DNA of 64,000 bases from Streptomyces fildesensis (GTDB taxonomy: Bacteria > Actinomycetota > Actinomycetes > Streptomycetales > Streptomycetaceae), in the NCBI RefSeq assembly GCF_016107395.1, contig NZ_JAAIKO010000001.1, positions 310,001 to 374,000 on the forward strand. Reading direction: 5' to 3'. The notes beneath the pieces were generated by a model that saw only the letters and a program-made list of their open reading frames with translations, did no database searches and was not told the origin of the DNA. Within the stretch, counting starts at the first letter, position 1; each line of letters starts with the position of its first letter. The position numbers and the translations under genes were made by a program. Below are positions 1 through 9,082 of this stretch, piece by piece.

Positions 1-556
1 AGGTGGTGACGACCTTGTTGTTCTCGTGCACGCCGCCCAGGCCGACGCGGACGTTCGCGTAGGCCGGCTCGCCGGACTTCAGGACGATCGGGGTCGCGGG
101 CTTGCTCTTCGCGACGGCCGGGATGTCCTTGGCGGTCTGGATGTCGCCGAAGGCGATCAGCGGGTACTGGAGGAGGCGGCAGGAGCGGCCGGAGGTGTTG
201 AGGGCGGTCAGGACGATGTGCTCGGTGGGCGTCTCGTCCGCCTTCGCCATCGTGATCTTCACGTCCTTGTAGCCGCAGGCGGGGACCTTGGACGTGTCCG
301 TCGAGCCGGTCGAGTTCTTACCGCCGGTGCCGGAAGTGGAGCCCGTCTTGCTCTTGGACGCGGCGGGGTCCGCCGTCGCCCCGGTGCCCGCCGTGCCGGC
401 CGCCGGCTTCGACGCGGTGTCCGAGGGGGTCTGCGAAGCGTTCGGGGTCCCCGCGGCCTTCGCGTCGGTGTCGCTGCCGCCGCAGGCGGTCAGGCCCAGC
501 GAGAGTGCGGCGACGACAACGGCGGCGGCGATGGTGTTCTTGCGGTGGATACGCAC
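1..556 (-). CDS. Secreted lipoprotein, DUF4232-like (3' end outside window)
   Basis: Read on the minus strand from a GTG at 556, preceded by a GGGGAG ribosome site seven bases upstream. The protein opens with a short basic stretch and a hydrophobic signal ending in the lipobox-like LGLTACGG, so it should be exported and lipid-anchored at the Cys. A Ser/Thr/Ala/Gly-rich linker of about 60 residues follows. The remaining domain has a Cys pair (PACGY... SGRSCRLL) and a pattern typical of DUF4232 proteins of Streptomyces. The molecular role is unknown. The gene runs off the window edge, so its C-terminus is not visible. The family call is from pattern recognition only. Confidence 0.75.
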   Translation of the reverse strand, partial: MRIHRKNTIAAAVVVAALSLGLTACGGSDTDAKAAGTPNASQTPSDTASKPAAGTAGTGATADPAASKSKTGSTSGTGGKNSTGSTDTSKVPACGYKDVKITMAKADETPTEHIVLTALNTSGRSCRLLQYPLIAFGDIQTAKDIPAVAKSKPATPIVLKSGEPAYANVRVGLGGVHENNKVVTT

Positions 557-646
557 GGTGGATCTCCCCGTAATGGATGGTCGGCGCACGCATTCGGTGC
601 TGAATACAACCTTCCGGTGGCGCGCTGCCGTCCCGCTTACGTACCG

Positions 647-3290
647 CTAACGATCGGCTGACAGCCGTGAGAGCAGTTCCGCGGCCCGTGCCGAGCCCTC
701 CGTGAACCCGGCCGCTTCGGCTGCTGCCGCAGCCCCTTTCAGCTGGTCAGCGGCCTCGTCGGGACGGCCGAGGGCGGCCAGCGCCTCGCCCCGGACGATC
801 TGCAGCATCGCCCGGCCGACCACCGCGTCGGGGGAGACCAGTTCCGCCGCGGACAGCGTGTGCGCGAGCGCCTCCTCGTACGCCTCCGTGGTGAGGCAGT
901 GCCTCGCCAGATGCTGGAGAGTCAGCACCTGGGTGGGGGATGGCCGGTCCGTGCGGCGAGCGTGACCGCGTGGGTCATCAGCTGCCCCGCCCGGACGTGG
1001 TCACCGGTGGAGTCCAGGACGGCCCCGAGGTTGACGTAGGCCACCGCCTCGCTGATCGCGTCGCCCGCCCGTGCGGCCAGTTCGGGCGCCTGCTCCAGCT
1101 GGACGAGCGCCTCGGCGTCCCGGCCCTCCTCGTGCAGCACCCAGCCGAGCAGTGCCCGCACCCGCGACTGCGCGTCCAGGTCGCCCACGTGCTCCGCCGA
1201 GTCGAGCCCGGTCCGGAGGAGCGGCACCCAGCCGTCCCTGATCCGCCACAGCATCAGCGGCCACTGCACGACGGCGAGCCGCCAGGCCCGGTCGTGCAGG
1301 CCCATCGCGACGGCCGCGGCGACCGCGCCCTCCAATGCCGGACGCTCCGCCTCGTACCAGGCCAGCGCCGCCGCACGGTCCTCGAACTCCCTGGTCGCCG
1401 GGGGCCGTCGGAAGTCCGGGGGCAGCGAGTAGCAGGGCTGGGAACCGGGTTCGGCGGCGGCGTCCGCCGCGAGCCCTGTGTAGAGGTAGTGGTCGATGAG
1501 GCGGTGCAGGCCCTGAGGGTCCGCCTGCGGGGCGAGATGGCGGGCGTAGAGGCGGACCAGGTCGTGCGGCGTCCAGCGGCCGGGGACGGTCTCGGTGAGC
1601 AGATGGGCCGCGGCGAGCCGGTCCAGGTCGGCGGAGGCCTGTGCGGGGGACATCCCGGCGAGCGCGCCCGCCGCGAAACGGTCCAGGTCGGACCCGGTGT
1701 GCAGGCCGAGCGCGCGGAACATCCGGGCGGCCGGCTCGGGCAGTTGCTGCAGCGTCAGCCGCAGTGCGGCCGAGACCCCGGTGTCCTCGATGTTCAGCAG
1801 GGCCAGACAGCCCTGTTCGTCGGCCAGTTCGCCGACCATCGCGTCGAGCGTCCACTGCGGCCGCTCGGCCAGCCGTGCCGCCGTCACCCGCAGGGCGAGC
1901 GGCAGCCCGTCGCAGAGTCCGGCCAGCCGCGCGGCGGCGCCGGGCTCGGCGGCGACCCGATCCGCGCCCAGCACGCTGCGGAGCAGCGCCACCGAGTCGG
2001 CCGGCGGAAGGTGTCCGAGAGGTACCGGCCGGGCCGCGTCGGAGGCGATGAGGCCGCCGAGCCGGTCTCGGCTGGTGACCAGCGTCGTGCAGCGGTCACC
2101 GCCGGGGAGCAGCGGCCGGACCTGCTCGGAGGAGCGCGCGTTGTCGAGGACGACGAGGAGCCGGCTGTCCGCGGTGAGGGAGCGGAACATTGCGCCCATC
2201 GCGTCGGCGGTCTCCGGTATCCGCTGCGCCGGGGTACCGAGTGCCAGGAGGAACTCCCGCAGTACGGCGCCGGCTTCGGGCGCCGGGGTGTCGCTGAAGC
2301 CGCGCAGGTCGGCGAAGAGCCGTCCGTCCGGGAAGTCGGCGCGCCGGTCGTACGCCCAGTGCACGGCGAAGGCGGTCTTGCCGACGCCGGCGGGCCCGGT
2401 GACCAGGCAGACGGGCGCGTCCCCGGCATCGACGGCCCGGGCGAGCGACGCCAGTTCGGCGCCCCGTCCGGTGAATCCGCGCGGCGGCCGTGGCAGCTGC
2501 TCGGGGACCGCGACCGCGGTGTGGAGGGCGGGGCGCTGGGCCGGCATGGGTTCCGCGGAACGCAGGAGCGTCGCGTACGCCTCGCCGAGCGCCTCGCCGG
2601 GGTCAACGCCGAGCTCCTCGGCGAGCAGCCGCCGGGTGCGGTGGTACCAGCCGATCGGTCCGACTGGCGCCCCGAGCGGCCCAGCGCCAGCATCAGCGCG
2701 GCCGCCAGGGTCTCCCGCAGCGGGTGCGCGACGGCTTCGGTGCGGAGCACGGCGGCGGCCCGGCCGTGCTCGCCGAGCTGCCCGTACGCGTCGGCGAGCG
2801 CCTCCACCGAGGCCAGCCGCCGCTCCTCCAGCCCGCCGGCCGCCGCCTCCAGCGGCCGGCTCTGCACGGTCCCGGTGAGCGCGGGTCCCTGCCAGAAGGA
2901 GAGCGCCTCCCGCAGCATCCGCACGGCGTCGGCGGGCCGCCGCTGCACCCCGGCAAGCGCGACGAGCTCTTCGAAGCGATGGGCGTCCACCAGGGATTCC
3001 GGCAGGTGCAGGGTGTACGCCGTCCCCTGCGTGGCGAGCTCGACCCCGTACGCCGACGCTCCGTGCTCGGCGAGCACCGCCCGCAGCCGTGAGACATGGC
3101 CCTGCAGGACGGTCTTGGCGTGGGCGGGCGGCTCGTCCTCCCAGAGGGCGCCGATCAGCTGGCTGACGTTCACCGGGGTATTGGGCCGCAACAGCATCAT
3201 GGCCAGCAGGCTGGAGCGTTTGGCGGGCCCCAGCGCCACGTCCCCGTTCTCCGTGACCACGGCGACGGATCCGAGCAGCCGGAATTCCAC
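647..3290 (-). pseudogene. AfsR/SARP-type regulator (winged helix-BTAD-NB-ARC-TPR), two frameshifts
   Basis: Three reading-frame segments join into one AfsR-like protein. The start is a GTG at 3290 with GGAGG six bases upstream, giving VEFRLLGSVAVV, the usual SARP opening. Segment 1 carries the OmpR-type winged helix and most of the BTAD domain. Near 2650-2665 the frame shifts; the continuation GWYHRTRRLLAEELGVDPG completes BTAD. It then enters an NB-ARC domain with Walker A GPAGVGKTAF and a TPR-like region. A second shift lies in a C-run near 931-935, after which the last TPR segment runs to TAG at 647. Each break is repaired by adding one base. It is either a decayed gene or an intact gene with two base-calling errors. 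AfsR-family proteins activate secondary metabolism and bind DNA upstream of their targets. Confidence 0.8.
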
Positions 3291-3491
3291 CTCATACCTC
3301 CACGATCCGCTTCGCCCCGGCAACCGAGGATACGCAGCGGTAGCCGGCCTCCGATGCCACCCCATGGCCGGTGATCCGAAGGTGATCGGCTGGTGATCCC
3401 TCGGTGATCACCGGCGCGGCCCGGTGACGGCCGTCTGCCGACGGGCACCTGCCGACGGGCGGGGCCCGGCTCCCCGCCGTAAAATTTGACC

Positions 3492-5843
3492 ATGGAAGAC
3501 CGACCGGTCACTCCCATCGCACCCGAGCTCGTCGTCGAAGCTGACGGCGACTCTCAGGTGATGGAACCGAGCAGGTCCTACCGTATCGGGCGCGATCCGC
3601 AGAGCGACGTCGTGCTGAGCGACGACCGGGTCTCCTGGCACCACGCGGTCCTCCGGCCCGCCGTCGGCCACTGGATGCTGGAGGACGACCACAGCACCAA
3701 CGGCACGTACGCCGACGGACAGCGGGTGCGGCTGTCCTCGGTCGGCCCCGGCAGCGTGATCCGGTTCGGTGACGCGGACGACGGACCGCTGGCGGTCCTC
3801 AGCAGACCGGCGGTGGTGCACCCGGCGGAGGTCCGGCGGCCGTCGTCCGTCTCGCATCCCGCCGCCACCCGTACGTTCCGCCGGCCGAGTTCCGTGCGGC
3901 CGCTGCCCTCGACGGCCCGCACGGTGCGGATCGGCCGCGCTCCCGACAGCGACCTGGTGATCGACGAGCTGGTGGTCTCGCGCCGGCACGCCGAGCTGCG
4001 GGCGGGTCCTGACGGCTACGAGATCGTCGACCTGGGCAGCCACAACGGCACCTACCTCAACGGCCAGCCGGTGGCCCGCGCCCCGGTGATCCCCGGCGAC
4101 ATCGTCGGCATCGGTCACTCCGCCTTCTGCCTCGTCGGCGACGAACTCCAGGAGTTCGTCGACACCGGCGAGGTGTCGCTCGACGTGCAGGACCTGGCGG
4201 TACGGATCGACAAGGGCCACCGGACGCTGCTGGACGGGATCTCCTTCCCGGTCGGCGAGAAGTGCCTGCTGGCGGTGGTCGGCCCGAGCGGCGCGGGCAA
4301 GTCGACGCTGCTCAACGCGCTGACCGGGCAGCGCCCCGCGGACGAGGGCACCGTCCTCTACGACGGCCGGGACCTGTACCGGGACTACGCCGAGCTGCGC
4401 CAGCGCATCGGCCTCGTACCGCAGGACGACATCCTGCACTCGCAGCTGACCGTGCGGCGGGCCCTCGGCTACGCGGCGGAACTGCGCTTCCCCGAGGACA
4501 CCGTCAAGGCGGAGCGGCAGGCGCGGGTCGACGAGGTGATCCAGGAGCTGGGACTCGGCCAGCGGGTCGGCCAGCCCATCCACAGCCTCTCCGGCGGCCA
4601 GCGCAAGCGGGTGAGCGTGGCGCTGGAGCTGCTGACGAAGCCGTCCCTGCTCTTCCTCGACGAGCCGACGTCCGGTCTCGACCCGGGCATGGACCGCTCG
4701 GTGATGCACATGCTGCGCGGCCTGGCGGACGACGGCCGCACGGTCATCGTCGTCACGCACAGCGTGCTGAGCCTGGACGTCTGCGACCGGCTGCTGGTGC
4801 TCGCGCCGGGCGGGAAGATCGCGTACTACGGGCCGCCGGAGGACGCGTTGGCGTACTTCGGGTTCGAACAGTGGCCGGAGGCCTTCGAGGCGTTCGAGAA
4901 CGACGGGGAGCGCGACTGGTCGGGCCTGTACCGCGCCTCGCCGCTGCACCGGCAGTACATCTCGACGGAGTCCCGGCAGCCGCAGCACGTCCCCGGGCCC
5001 GCGCGGGTCCCGGTCGCCCCGCCGAAGCCGCAGAGCTGGGGCGCGCAACTGCGCACGCTGGTCCGGCGGTACGCGGCCGCGCTGACGGCCGACCGGACGT
5101 TCCTGATCATCATGGTGGCCCTGCCGTTCGTGATGGGCGCGATGGCCCACGCCCTGGCCGGCAGCAAGCTCACCCAGGAGACGGCGTTGAACGGGCTGCT
5201 GATCCTGTGCGTCGGAGCCGTGCTGACCGGCGCCGCGAACGCCGTACGCGAGCTCGTCAAGGAGCGGGTGATCTACCAGCGGGAACGGGCCGTCGGGCTG
5301 TCCCGGTCCGCGTATCTGATGTCGAAGGTGGTGGTGCTCGGGACGATCACGGTGGTGCAGGCCGTGGTGCTCACCATGGTGGGGCTGTTCGGCGTGGATC
5401 TGAACGCCCCTGGAGGGAAAGGGGTGTTCCTGCCACCACTCCTCGAAATCACCCTCGCCGTGGCGTTGCTGGCCTTCACCGCGATGATGCTGGGCCTGTT
5501 CGTGTCCGCGCTCGTGCGGAAGGAGGAGGTCACCATGCCGCTGCTGGTCCTCCTCGCGATCGTGCAGGTCGTGTTCTGCGGTGCGCTGCTGAAGCTGAAC
5601 GGCGTGCCGGGGCTGGAGCAGCTGTCCTGGCTGGTGCCGTCCCGCTGGGCGCTGGGCGCCATGGCGGGCACGGTGGGCCTGCACCGGATCGTGCCGCAGG
5701 AACTCACCTCGGACCCGCTGTTCCGGCACTCGCCCGGGGTCTGGCTGCTGAACATGGGCATGCTGGTCGTCCTCTCGGCGGTGCTGGGGTTCCTGGTCGC
5801 CAGGCTGCTGCGGCGGCACGAACCCGCGATCATGCGGAAGTAG
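3492..5843 (+). CDS. Double-FHA domain ABC exporter (ATPase and ABC-2 permease in one chain)
   Basis: 783 residues from ATG 3492 (an in-frame TTG lies two codons earlier). Two FHA domains open the protein: RIGRDPQSD at about residue 31 and RIGRAPDSD at about 146, each with the later SxxH and NGT signature. An ABC ATPase follows with Walker A GPSGAGKST (about 264), signature LSGGQRKR (about 366) and Walker B LLFLDEP (about 386). The last 250 residues hold about six hydrophobic segments of the ABC-2 type. FHA domains bind phosphothreonine, so this exporter is probably gated by Ser/Thr phosphorylation; a kinase gene lies two genes downstream. The exported substrate is unknown. It is transcribed divergently from the broken AfsR-like gene. 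Confidence 0.93.
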   Translation: MEDRPVTPIAPELVVEADGDSQVMEPSRSYRIGRDPQSDVVLSDDRVSWHHAVLRPAVGHWMLEDDHSTNGTYADGQRVRLSSVGPGSVIRFGDADDGPLAVLSRPAVVHPAEVRRPSSVSHPAATRTFRRPSSVRPLPSTARTVRIGRAPDSDLVIDELVVSRRHAELRAGPDGYEIVDLGSHNGTYLNGQPVARAPVIPGDIVGIGHSAFCLVGDELQEFVDTGEVSLDVQDLAVRIDKGHRTLLDGISFPVGEKCLLAVVGPSGAGKSTLLNALTGQRPADEGTVLYDGRDLYRDYAELRQRIGLVPQDDILHSQLTVRRALGYAAELRFPEDTVKAERQARVDEVIQELGLGQRVGQPIHSLSGGQRKRVSVALELLTKPSLLFLDEPTSGLDPGMDRSVMHMLRGLADDGRTVIVVTHSVLSLDVCDRLLVLAPGGKIAYYGPPEDALAYFGFEQWPEAFEAFENDGERDWSGLYRASPLHRQYISTESRQPQHVPGPARVPVAPPKPQSWGAQLRTLVRRYAAALTADRTFLIIMVALPFVMGAMAHALAGSKLTQETALNGLLILCVGAVLTGAANAVRELVKERVIYQRERAVGLSRSAYLMSKVVVLGTITVVQAVVLTMVGLFGVDLNAPGGKGVFLPPLLEITLAVALLAFTAMMLGLFVSALVRKEEVTMPLLVLLAIVQVVFCGALLKLNGVPGLEQLSWLVPSRWALGAMAGTVGLHRIVPQELTSDPLFRHSPGVWLLNMGMLVVLSAVLGFLVARLLRRHEPAIMRK

Positions 5844-5880
5844 CGCCGAACGCCCCGCGCTTTCGTCTGCCATCCCCACC

Positions 5881-5904
5881 CGTACCCGTACCCGTACCCG
5901 TGCC
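5881..5904 (+). repeat. Hexamer tandem repeat CGTACC (3 perfect copies plus 1 variant)
   Basis: CGTACC occurs three times in a row, followed by CGTGCC. It lies between the exporter stop and the GAGGAG ribosome site (5907-5912) of the next gene. It could alter spacing or transcript structure; no function is implied by the sequence alone. Confidence 0.8.
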
Positions 5905-5918
5905 CCGAGGAGCTGCCC

Positions 5919-6596
5919 GTGACTGTCGCTCCCGACTTCCTTCCCACCCATGTCGTCCCGCCGGAAGGCCTGATGACCTGGTCGGCACCGGACGCGACGC
6001 AGCCGAGCGGCCCGCTGGACCCGCTGCTGCCCGTCCAGGTCGTCGACCGCCGGGGGGACTGGGCGCTGGCGCTGTGCTCCAACGGGTGGTCGGCGTGGGT
6101 GGACGGCCGGCTGCTGCTGTCGGTCCCGCACGGACCGCCCGCCGCCGGGCAGCCGTCCGCCCGGACCGCCGACCCCCGGCCGCTGCTGGCCACCGTCGAG
6201 GCCGAGGTGGGCCGCTACCGGCGGCTGGTCGAGGAACTGGGCGCCGGGCAGCTGGACGGCGAGGAGTTCCGGGAGCGCACGCGCGGCATGCGGGTCGGTG
6301 TGGTCGTGGACGGCGAAGCGGTCTGGCTCTACGACCAGCGCCACGAGCGGTGGTGCTACTGCGACGGGGTGTCGCTGCGGACGTTCGCCGCCTCGCAACG
6401 GCCGTCGGCCGGGGGTGGCGACGGGAACGCGGACAGAGGCGGCGGGGCCGTACCTCCTGAAGAGGCGGCCGCCGGCGCCGACGAGACCCGGGTCGCCGAG
6501 AAGACGAGGTTCGCCGATGGGCCCCCGGCCGCCGGGAAGACCCGTGTCGTCCCGTCGGCCGACCATCCGCCGACGCGGTTCGGTGAGCCCCGGTGA
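5919..6596 (+). CDS. Uncharacterised cytoplasmic protein with SH3-like start and TR[VF] repeats
   Basis: 225 residues from GTG 5919, with GAGGAG six bases upstream. No signal or membrane segment is seen. Residues 30-60 (QVVDRRGDWALALCSNGW...) resemble an SH3-like beta fold. A middle helical stretch is followed by a compact Trp/Tyr-rich segment (VWLYDQRHERWCYCDG). The tail from about residue 185 repeats TRV, TRF, TRV, TRF separated by Ala/Gly/Pro. These threonines would suit phosphorylation by the kinase that begins four bases before this gene ends, and recognition by the FHA domains encoded just upstream. That link is inference from position and motif. No confident family name is known to me. 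Confidence 0.8.
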   Translation: MTVAPDFLPTHVVPPEGLMTWSAPDATQPSGPLDPLLPVQVVDRRGDWALALCSNGWSAWVDGRLLLSVPHGPPAAGQPSARTADPRPLLATVEAEVGRYRRLVEELGAGQLDGEEFRERTRGMRVGVVVDGEAVWLYDQRHERWCYCDGVSLRTFAASQRPSAGGGDGNADRGGGAVPPEEAAAGADETRVAEKTRFADGPPAAGKTRVVPSADHPPTRFGEPR

Positions 6597-7618
6597 CCAG
6601 CCGGGACCCCTCACCCGACTCCGGACTGCGCGGGCACCGGATCGCGGAGTACCAGCTGGAGGACGAGATCGGCCGGGGCGGTATGGCGGTCGTCTACCGG
6701 GCGCGGGACCTGCGGCTCGGCCGGACCGTGGCCGTGAAGGTGCTGGCGCCGGAACTCGCCCGCAACGACAACTTCCGCAAGCGCTTCGCCCATGAGTCAC
6801 GGGTGGCGGCGGCCATCGACCATCCGCACATCGTGCCGATCTTCGAGGCCGGTGAGACGGACGGCGTGCTCTACATCGCCATGCGGTACGTCGAGGGCAG
6901 GGACCTGCGGGCGCTGCTCGACCGCGAAGGGACGCTGTCCCTCGAGGCCACCTGCCGGGTGGCCCTGCAAGTGGCCTCGGCGCTGGACGCCGCGCACGCG
7001 CACGACCTCGTGCACCGGGACGTCAAGCCCGGCAACATCCTGTTGGCCGAAGGCACCGACAGCGACCGTCCCGAGCACGCCTATCTGACGGACTTCGGCC
7101 TGACGAAGAAGTCGCTGTCGCTGACCGGCTTCACCAGCGTCGGGCAGTTCGTGGGCACGCTGGACTACGTGGCGCCCGAGCAGATCTCGGGCCGGCCGGT
7201 GGACGGCCGGTGCGACGTCTACAGCCTGGGCTGTGTGGTCTTCGAGATGCTGACCGGGGCGCCGCCGTTCCGCCGCGACGACGACATGGCCCTGCTCTGG
7301 GCGCACCAGTACGACTCGCCGCCGGGCCTGTCCGAGCTGCGGCCGGGCCTGCCGCAGGCCGTCGACGCGGTGCTGGGCAAGGCCCTGGCCAAGGCCCCCG
7401 AGAACCGTTACGAGACCTGCCGGGGGTTCGTCACGGCGCTGCGGACCGCCGGCCGGAGCGGCCGGCCGGGGACGGCGGGGAGTCCGCCGGCCGAGCATGC
7501 CGCCACCCGGGTGAACTCGGGTGGCGGCGCGGAGGCGGACGGCCGGCGGCAGCGGACCGCGGCTCCGCCGCCACCACCGGGCTGGGCCGCGCCGGTGTTC
7601 CCGGCCCGCCCCGGCTGA
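6593..7618 (+). CDS. Serine/threonine protein kinase, cytoplasmic, no sensor domain
   Basis: 341 residues. The GTG start overlaps the previous stop as GTGA, so translation is probably coupled. It is a complete Hanks-type kinase: glycine loop GRGGMAVVY (27-35), catalytic Lys 49 in VAVKVL, HRDVKPGN with Asp 143, DFG Asp 167, an activation loop rich in Ser/Thr, and APEQ. After about residue 285 there is only a Gly/Ala/Pro tail without a transmembrane helix or PASTA repeats, so it is likely soluble and signals inside the cell. Its position directly after an FHA-domain exporter and a Thr-motif protein suggests that these are its targets. Catalytic residues all appear present, so activity is expected. 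Confidence 0.95.
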   Translation: MTSRDPSPDSGLRGHRIAEYQLEDEIGRGGMAVVYRARDLRLGRTVAVKVLAPELARNDNFRKRFAHESRVAAAIDHPHIVPIFEAGETDGVLYIAMRYVEGRDLRALLDREGTLSLEATCRVALQVASALDAAHAHDLVHRDVKPGNILLAEGTDSDRPEHAYLTDFGLTKKSLSLTGFTSVGQFVGTLDYVAPEQISGRPVDGRCDVYSLGCVVFEMLTGAPPFRRDDDMALLWAHQYDSPPGLSELRPGLPQAVDAVLGKALAKAPENRYETCRGFVTALRTAGRSGRPGTAGSPPAEHAATRVNSGGGAEADGRRQRTAAPPPPPGWAAPVFPARPG

Positions 7619-7664
7619 CGTTCACCGCCCGTCACCTCGCGGCCACGACCGCCCCCTGCCCGTC

Positions 7665-8945
7665 TCAGTCCGCCGTCGCGTCCTTCACGTCGCCCGGACG
7701 ATGGCGTACGTGCCGGGCCAGCAGGCTGCCGAGGAACCCGGTGACCAGCCCCCAGAGCGCCGCCAGGACGACCAGCAGGAAGAGGTGCGGTTCCAGGGAG
7801 ACCTCTCCGCCCAGACCGCCGCCGAGGTCTCCGATGCCGATCAGGGACAGCCCGTAGCGCGCGGAGATCCGGGTGGTCAGTCCGACGAGGAGCAGGGCGA
7901 CGGCCGAGGCCACGGCCATGTCGACGGCGTGCCGCCACGCCGGCGTCCGGACCGGGGAACGTACCGCCGCGACGAACCCGGCACCGAGCAGCGCCACGGC
8001 GGCCACGGCCACCAGCAGCCAGGCCCGGCCGTCGTATTGGGTGAGCGAGCTCATGTCGAGGTTCCGGTCCACGCCCTTGCTGCGGAGCACCTGGTCGAGC
8101 ATGTGCGGCATGGGCAGCCCGATGGCCTGGTCCACGTGCCCCTCCCACGTTCCGCCCATGCCGAGGCCGAGTGCGATCCAGACCAGGTTCGGCAGGCCGA
8201 GGAGCAGGACGGCGACGGTCTCAGCCGGATGGCCCCGCGTGATCAGGGTGACCAGCCCGGCGATCAGGCCGATCACCACATAGCCGAGCAGCACCAGCAG
8301 CATCGCGAAGGCCGGCGGCCGGACGGAGTTCTGGAAGTGCAGCAGCCGGGAGGGCAGCGGTGCCTTCCGGGAGACGAGGAAGGCGAGCGCGAGCACGGCC
8401 AGCACCCAGAGGAGGCCGAATCCGAGGGTCGGGGGGACGTCCGCGCGGAATCCGACCTGTGGCGTCGCGCCGAGCGCCTCGCCGAGGTCCTGCTCGATGC
8501 CGTTGCCCACCGGGATGCTGAAGGTGTGGCGGGCCGCGAGGGCGAGCAGCAGGAGCAGCAGCAGCCAGAGCACGGCCGTTCGGGCGACCCGGCCGAGCAG
8601 CTCTCCGACGTCGGTCACCGCCCTCGCGCGCAGCGGCAGCAGGAAGACGACGGCGGTCACGAGGGAGCCGGCCAGCGTCACCGACAGCGGAATGACGTCG
8701 ATGGCGGCGTCCGTCCGGGCGAGGAACCCGGCGTCACCTGACAGTTCGACCGAGCCGCCGACCGCCATGACGACCACGGCCGCGACCACCGGGGGGAACG
8801 CGCCGCCGGGAAGGTCGCCCGCGCCCGCCGCCCACAGGCCGAGGGCGGCCACGACGAGCATGACGGCGGTCCCCGCCACGGCTGTGGCGAGGGCCTCTCC
8901 CCAGGCCCGGAGGGCGCTGGGAACGGGGCTTCGCGGCTGACTCAC
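7665..8945 (-). CDS. Streptophobe family polytopic membrane protein
   Basis: 426 residues from GTG 8945, convergent with the kinase gene. The protein is almost entirely hydrophobic, with roughly ten predicted membrane segments and no recognisable catalytic motif. The early segment VVMAVGGSVELSGDAGF followed by a second helix pair matches what I recall of the streptomycete 'streptophobe' family, which has no assigned function. It may work with the adjacent FHA exporter and kinase, or with the divergent DUF6777 gene whose start lies about 140 bases away. No enzymatic role can be proposed. Confidence 0.8.
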   Translation of the reverse strand: MSQPRSPVPSALRAWGEALATAVAGTAVMLVVAALGLWAAGAGDLPGGAFPPVVAAVVVMAVGGSVELSGDAGFLARTDAAIDVIPLSVTLAGSLVTAVVFLLPLRARAVTDVGELLGRVARTAVLWLLLLLLLALAARHTFSIPVGNGIEQDLGEALGATPQVGFRADVPPTLGFGLLWVLAVLALAFLVSRKAPLPSRLLHFQNSVRPPAFAMLLVLLGYVVIGLIAGLVTLITRGHPAETVAVLLLGLPNLVWIALGLGMGGTWEGHVDQAIGLPMPHMLDQVLRSKGVDRNLDMSSLTQYDGRAWLLVAVAAVALLGAGFVAAVRSPVRTPAWRHAVDMAVASAVALLLVGLTTRISARYGLSLIGIGDLGGGLGGEVSLEPHLFLLVVLAALWGLVTGFLGSLLARHVRHRPGDVKDATAD

Positions 8946-9082
8946 GCTGTCTCCTGCCGGGAACGGAGGCGATGCAGAACTTGCGGGCGACAGTGCACCG
9001 GATCACACAATGGACCAAAACTGATGATTACTGGGCAAATTTCTCACTGCGCCGGACGATCCGCGCGCCGGAAGAGGGACTC

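Noticed and set aside
940..3396. 818-residue plus-strand open frame antisense to the AfsR-like gene
   Set aside because: Arg/Gly/Pro/Ala-rich composition from high-GC shadow coding, no ribosome site, no domain; the minus strand has clear SARP and NB-ARC motifs.
5119..5843. Exporter membrane half as a separate gene starting at an internal ATG
   Set aside because: The frame is continuous from the FHA domains through the ATPase with no internal ribosome site; a fused ABC-2 half is normal for this type.
3408..6800. 1130-residue minus-strand open frame opposite the FHA exporter
   Set aside because: Low-complexity His/Gln/Arg/Gly sequence typical of an antisense shadow; the plus strand carries complete FHA and ABC motifs.
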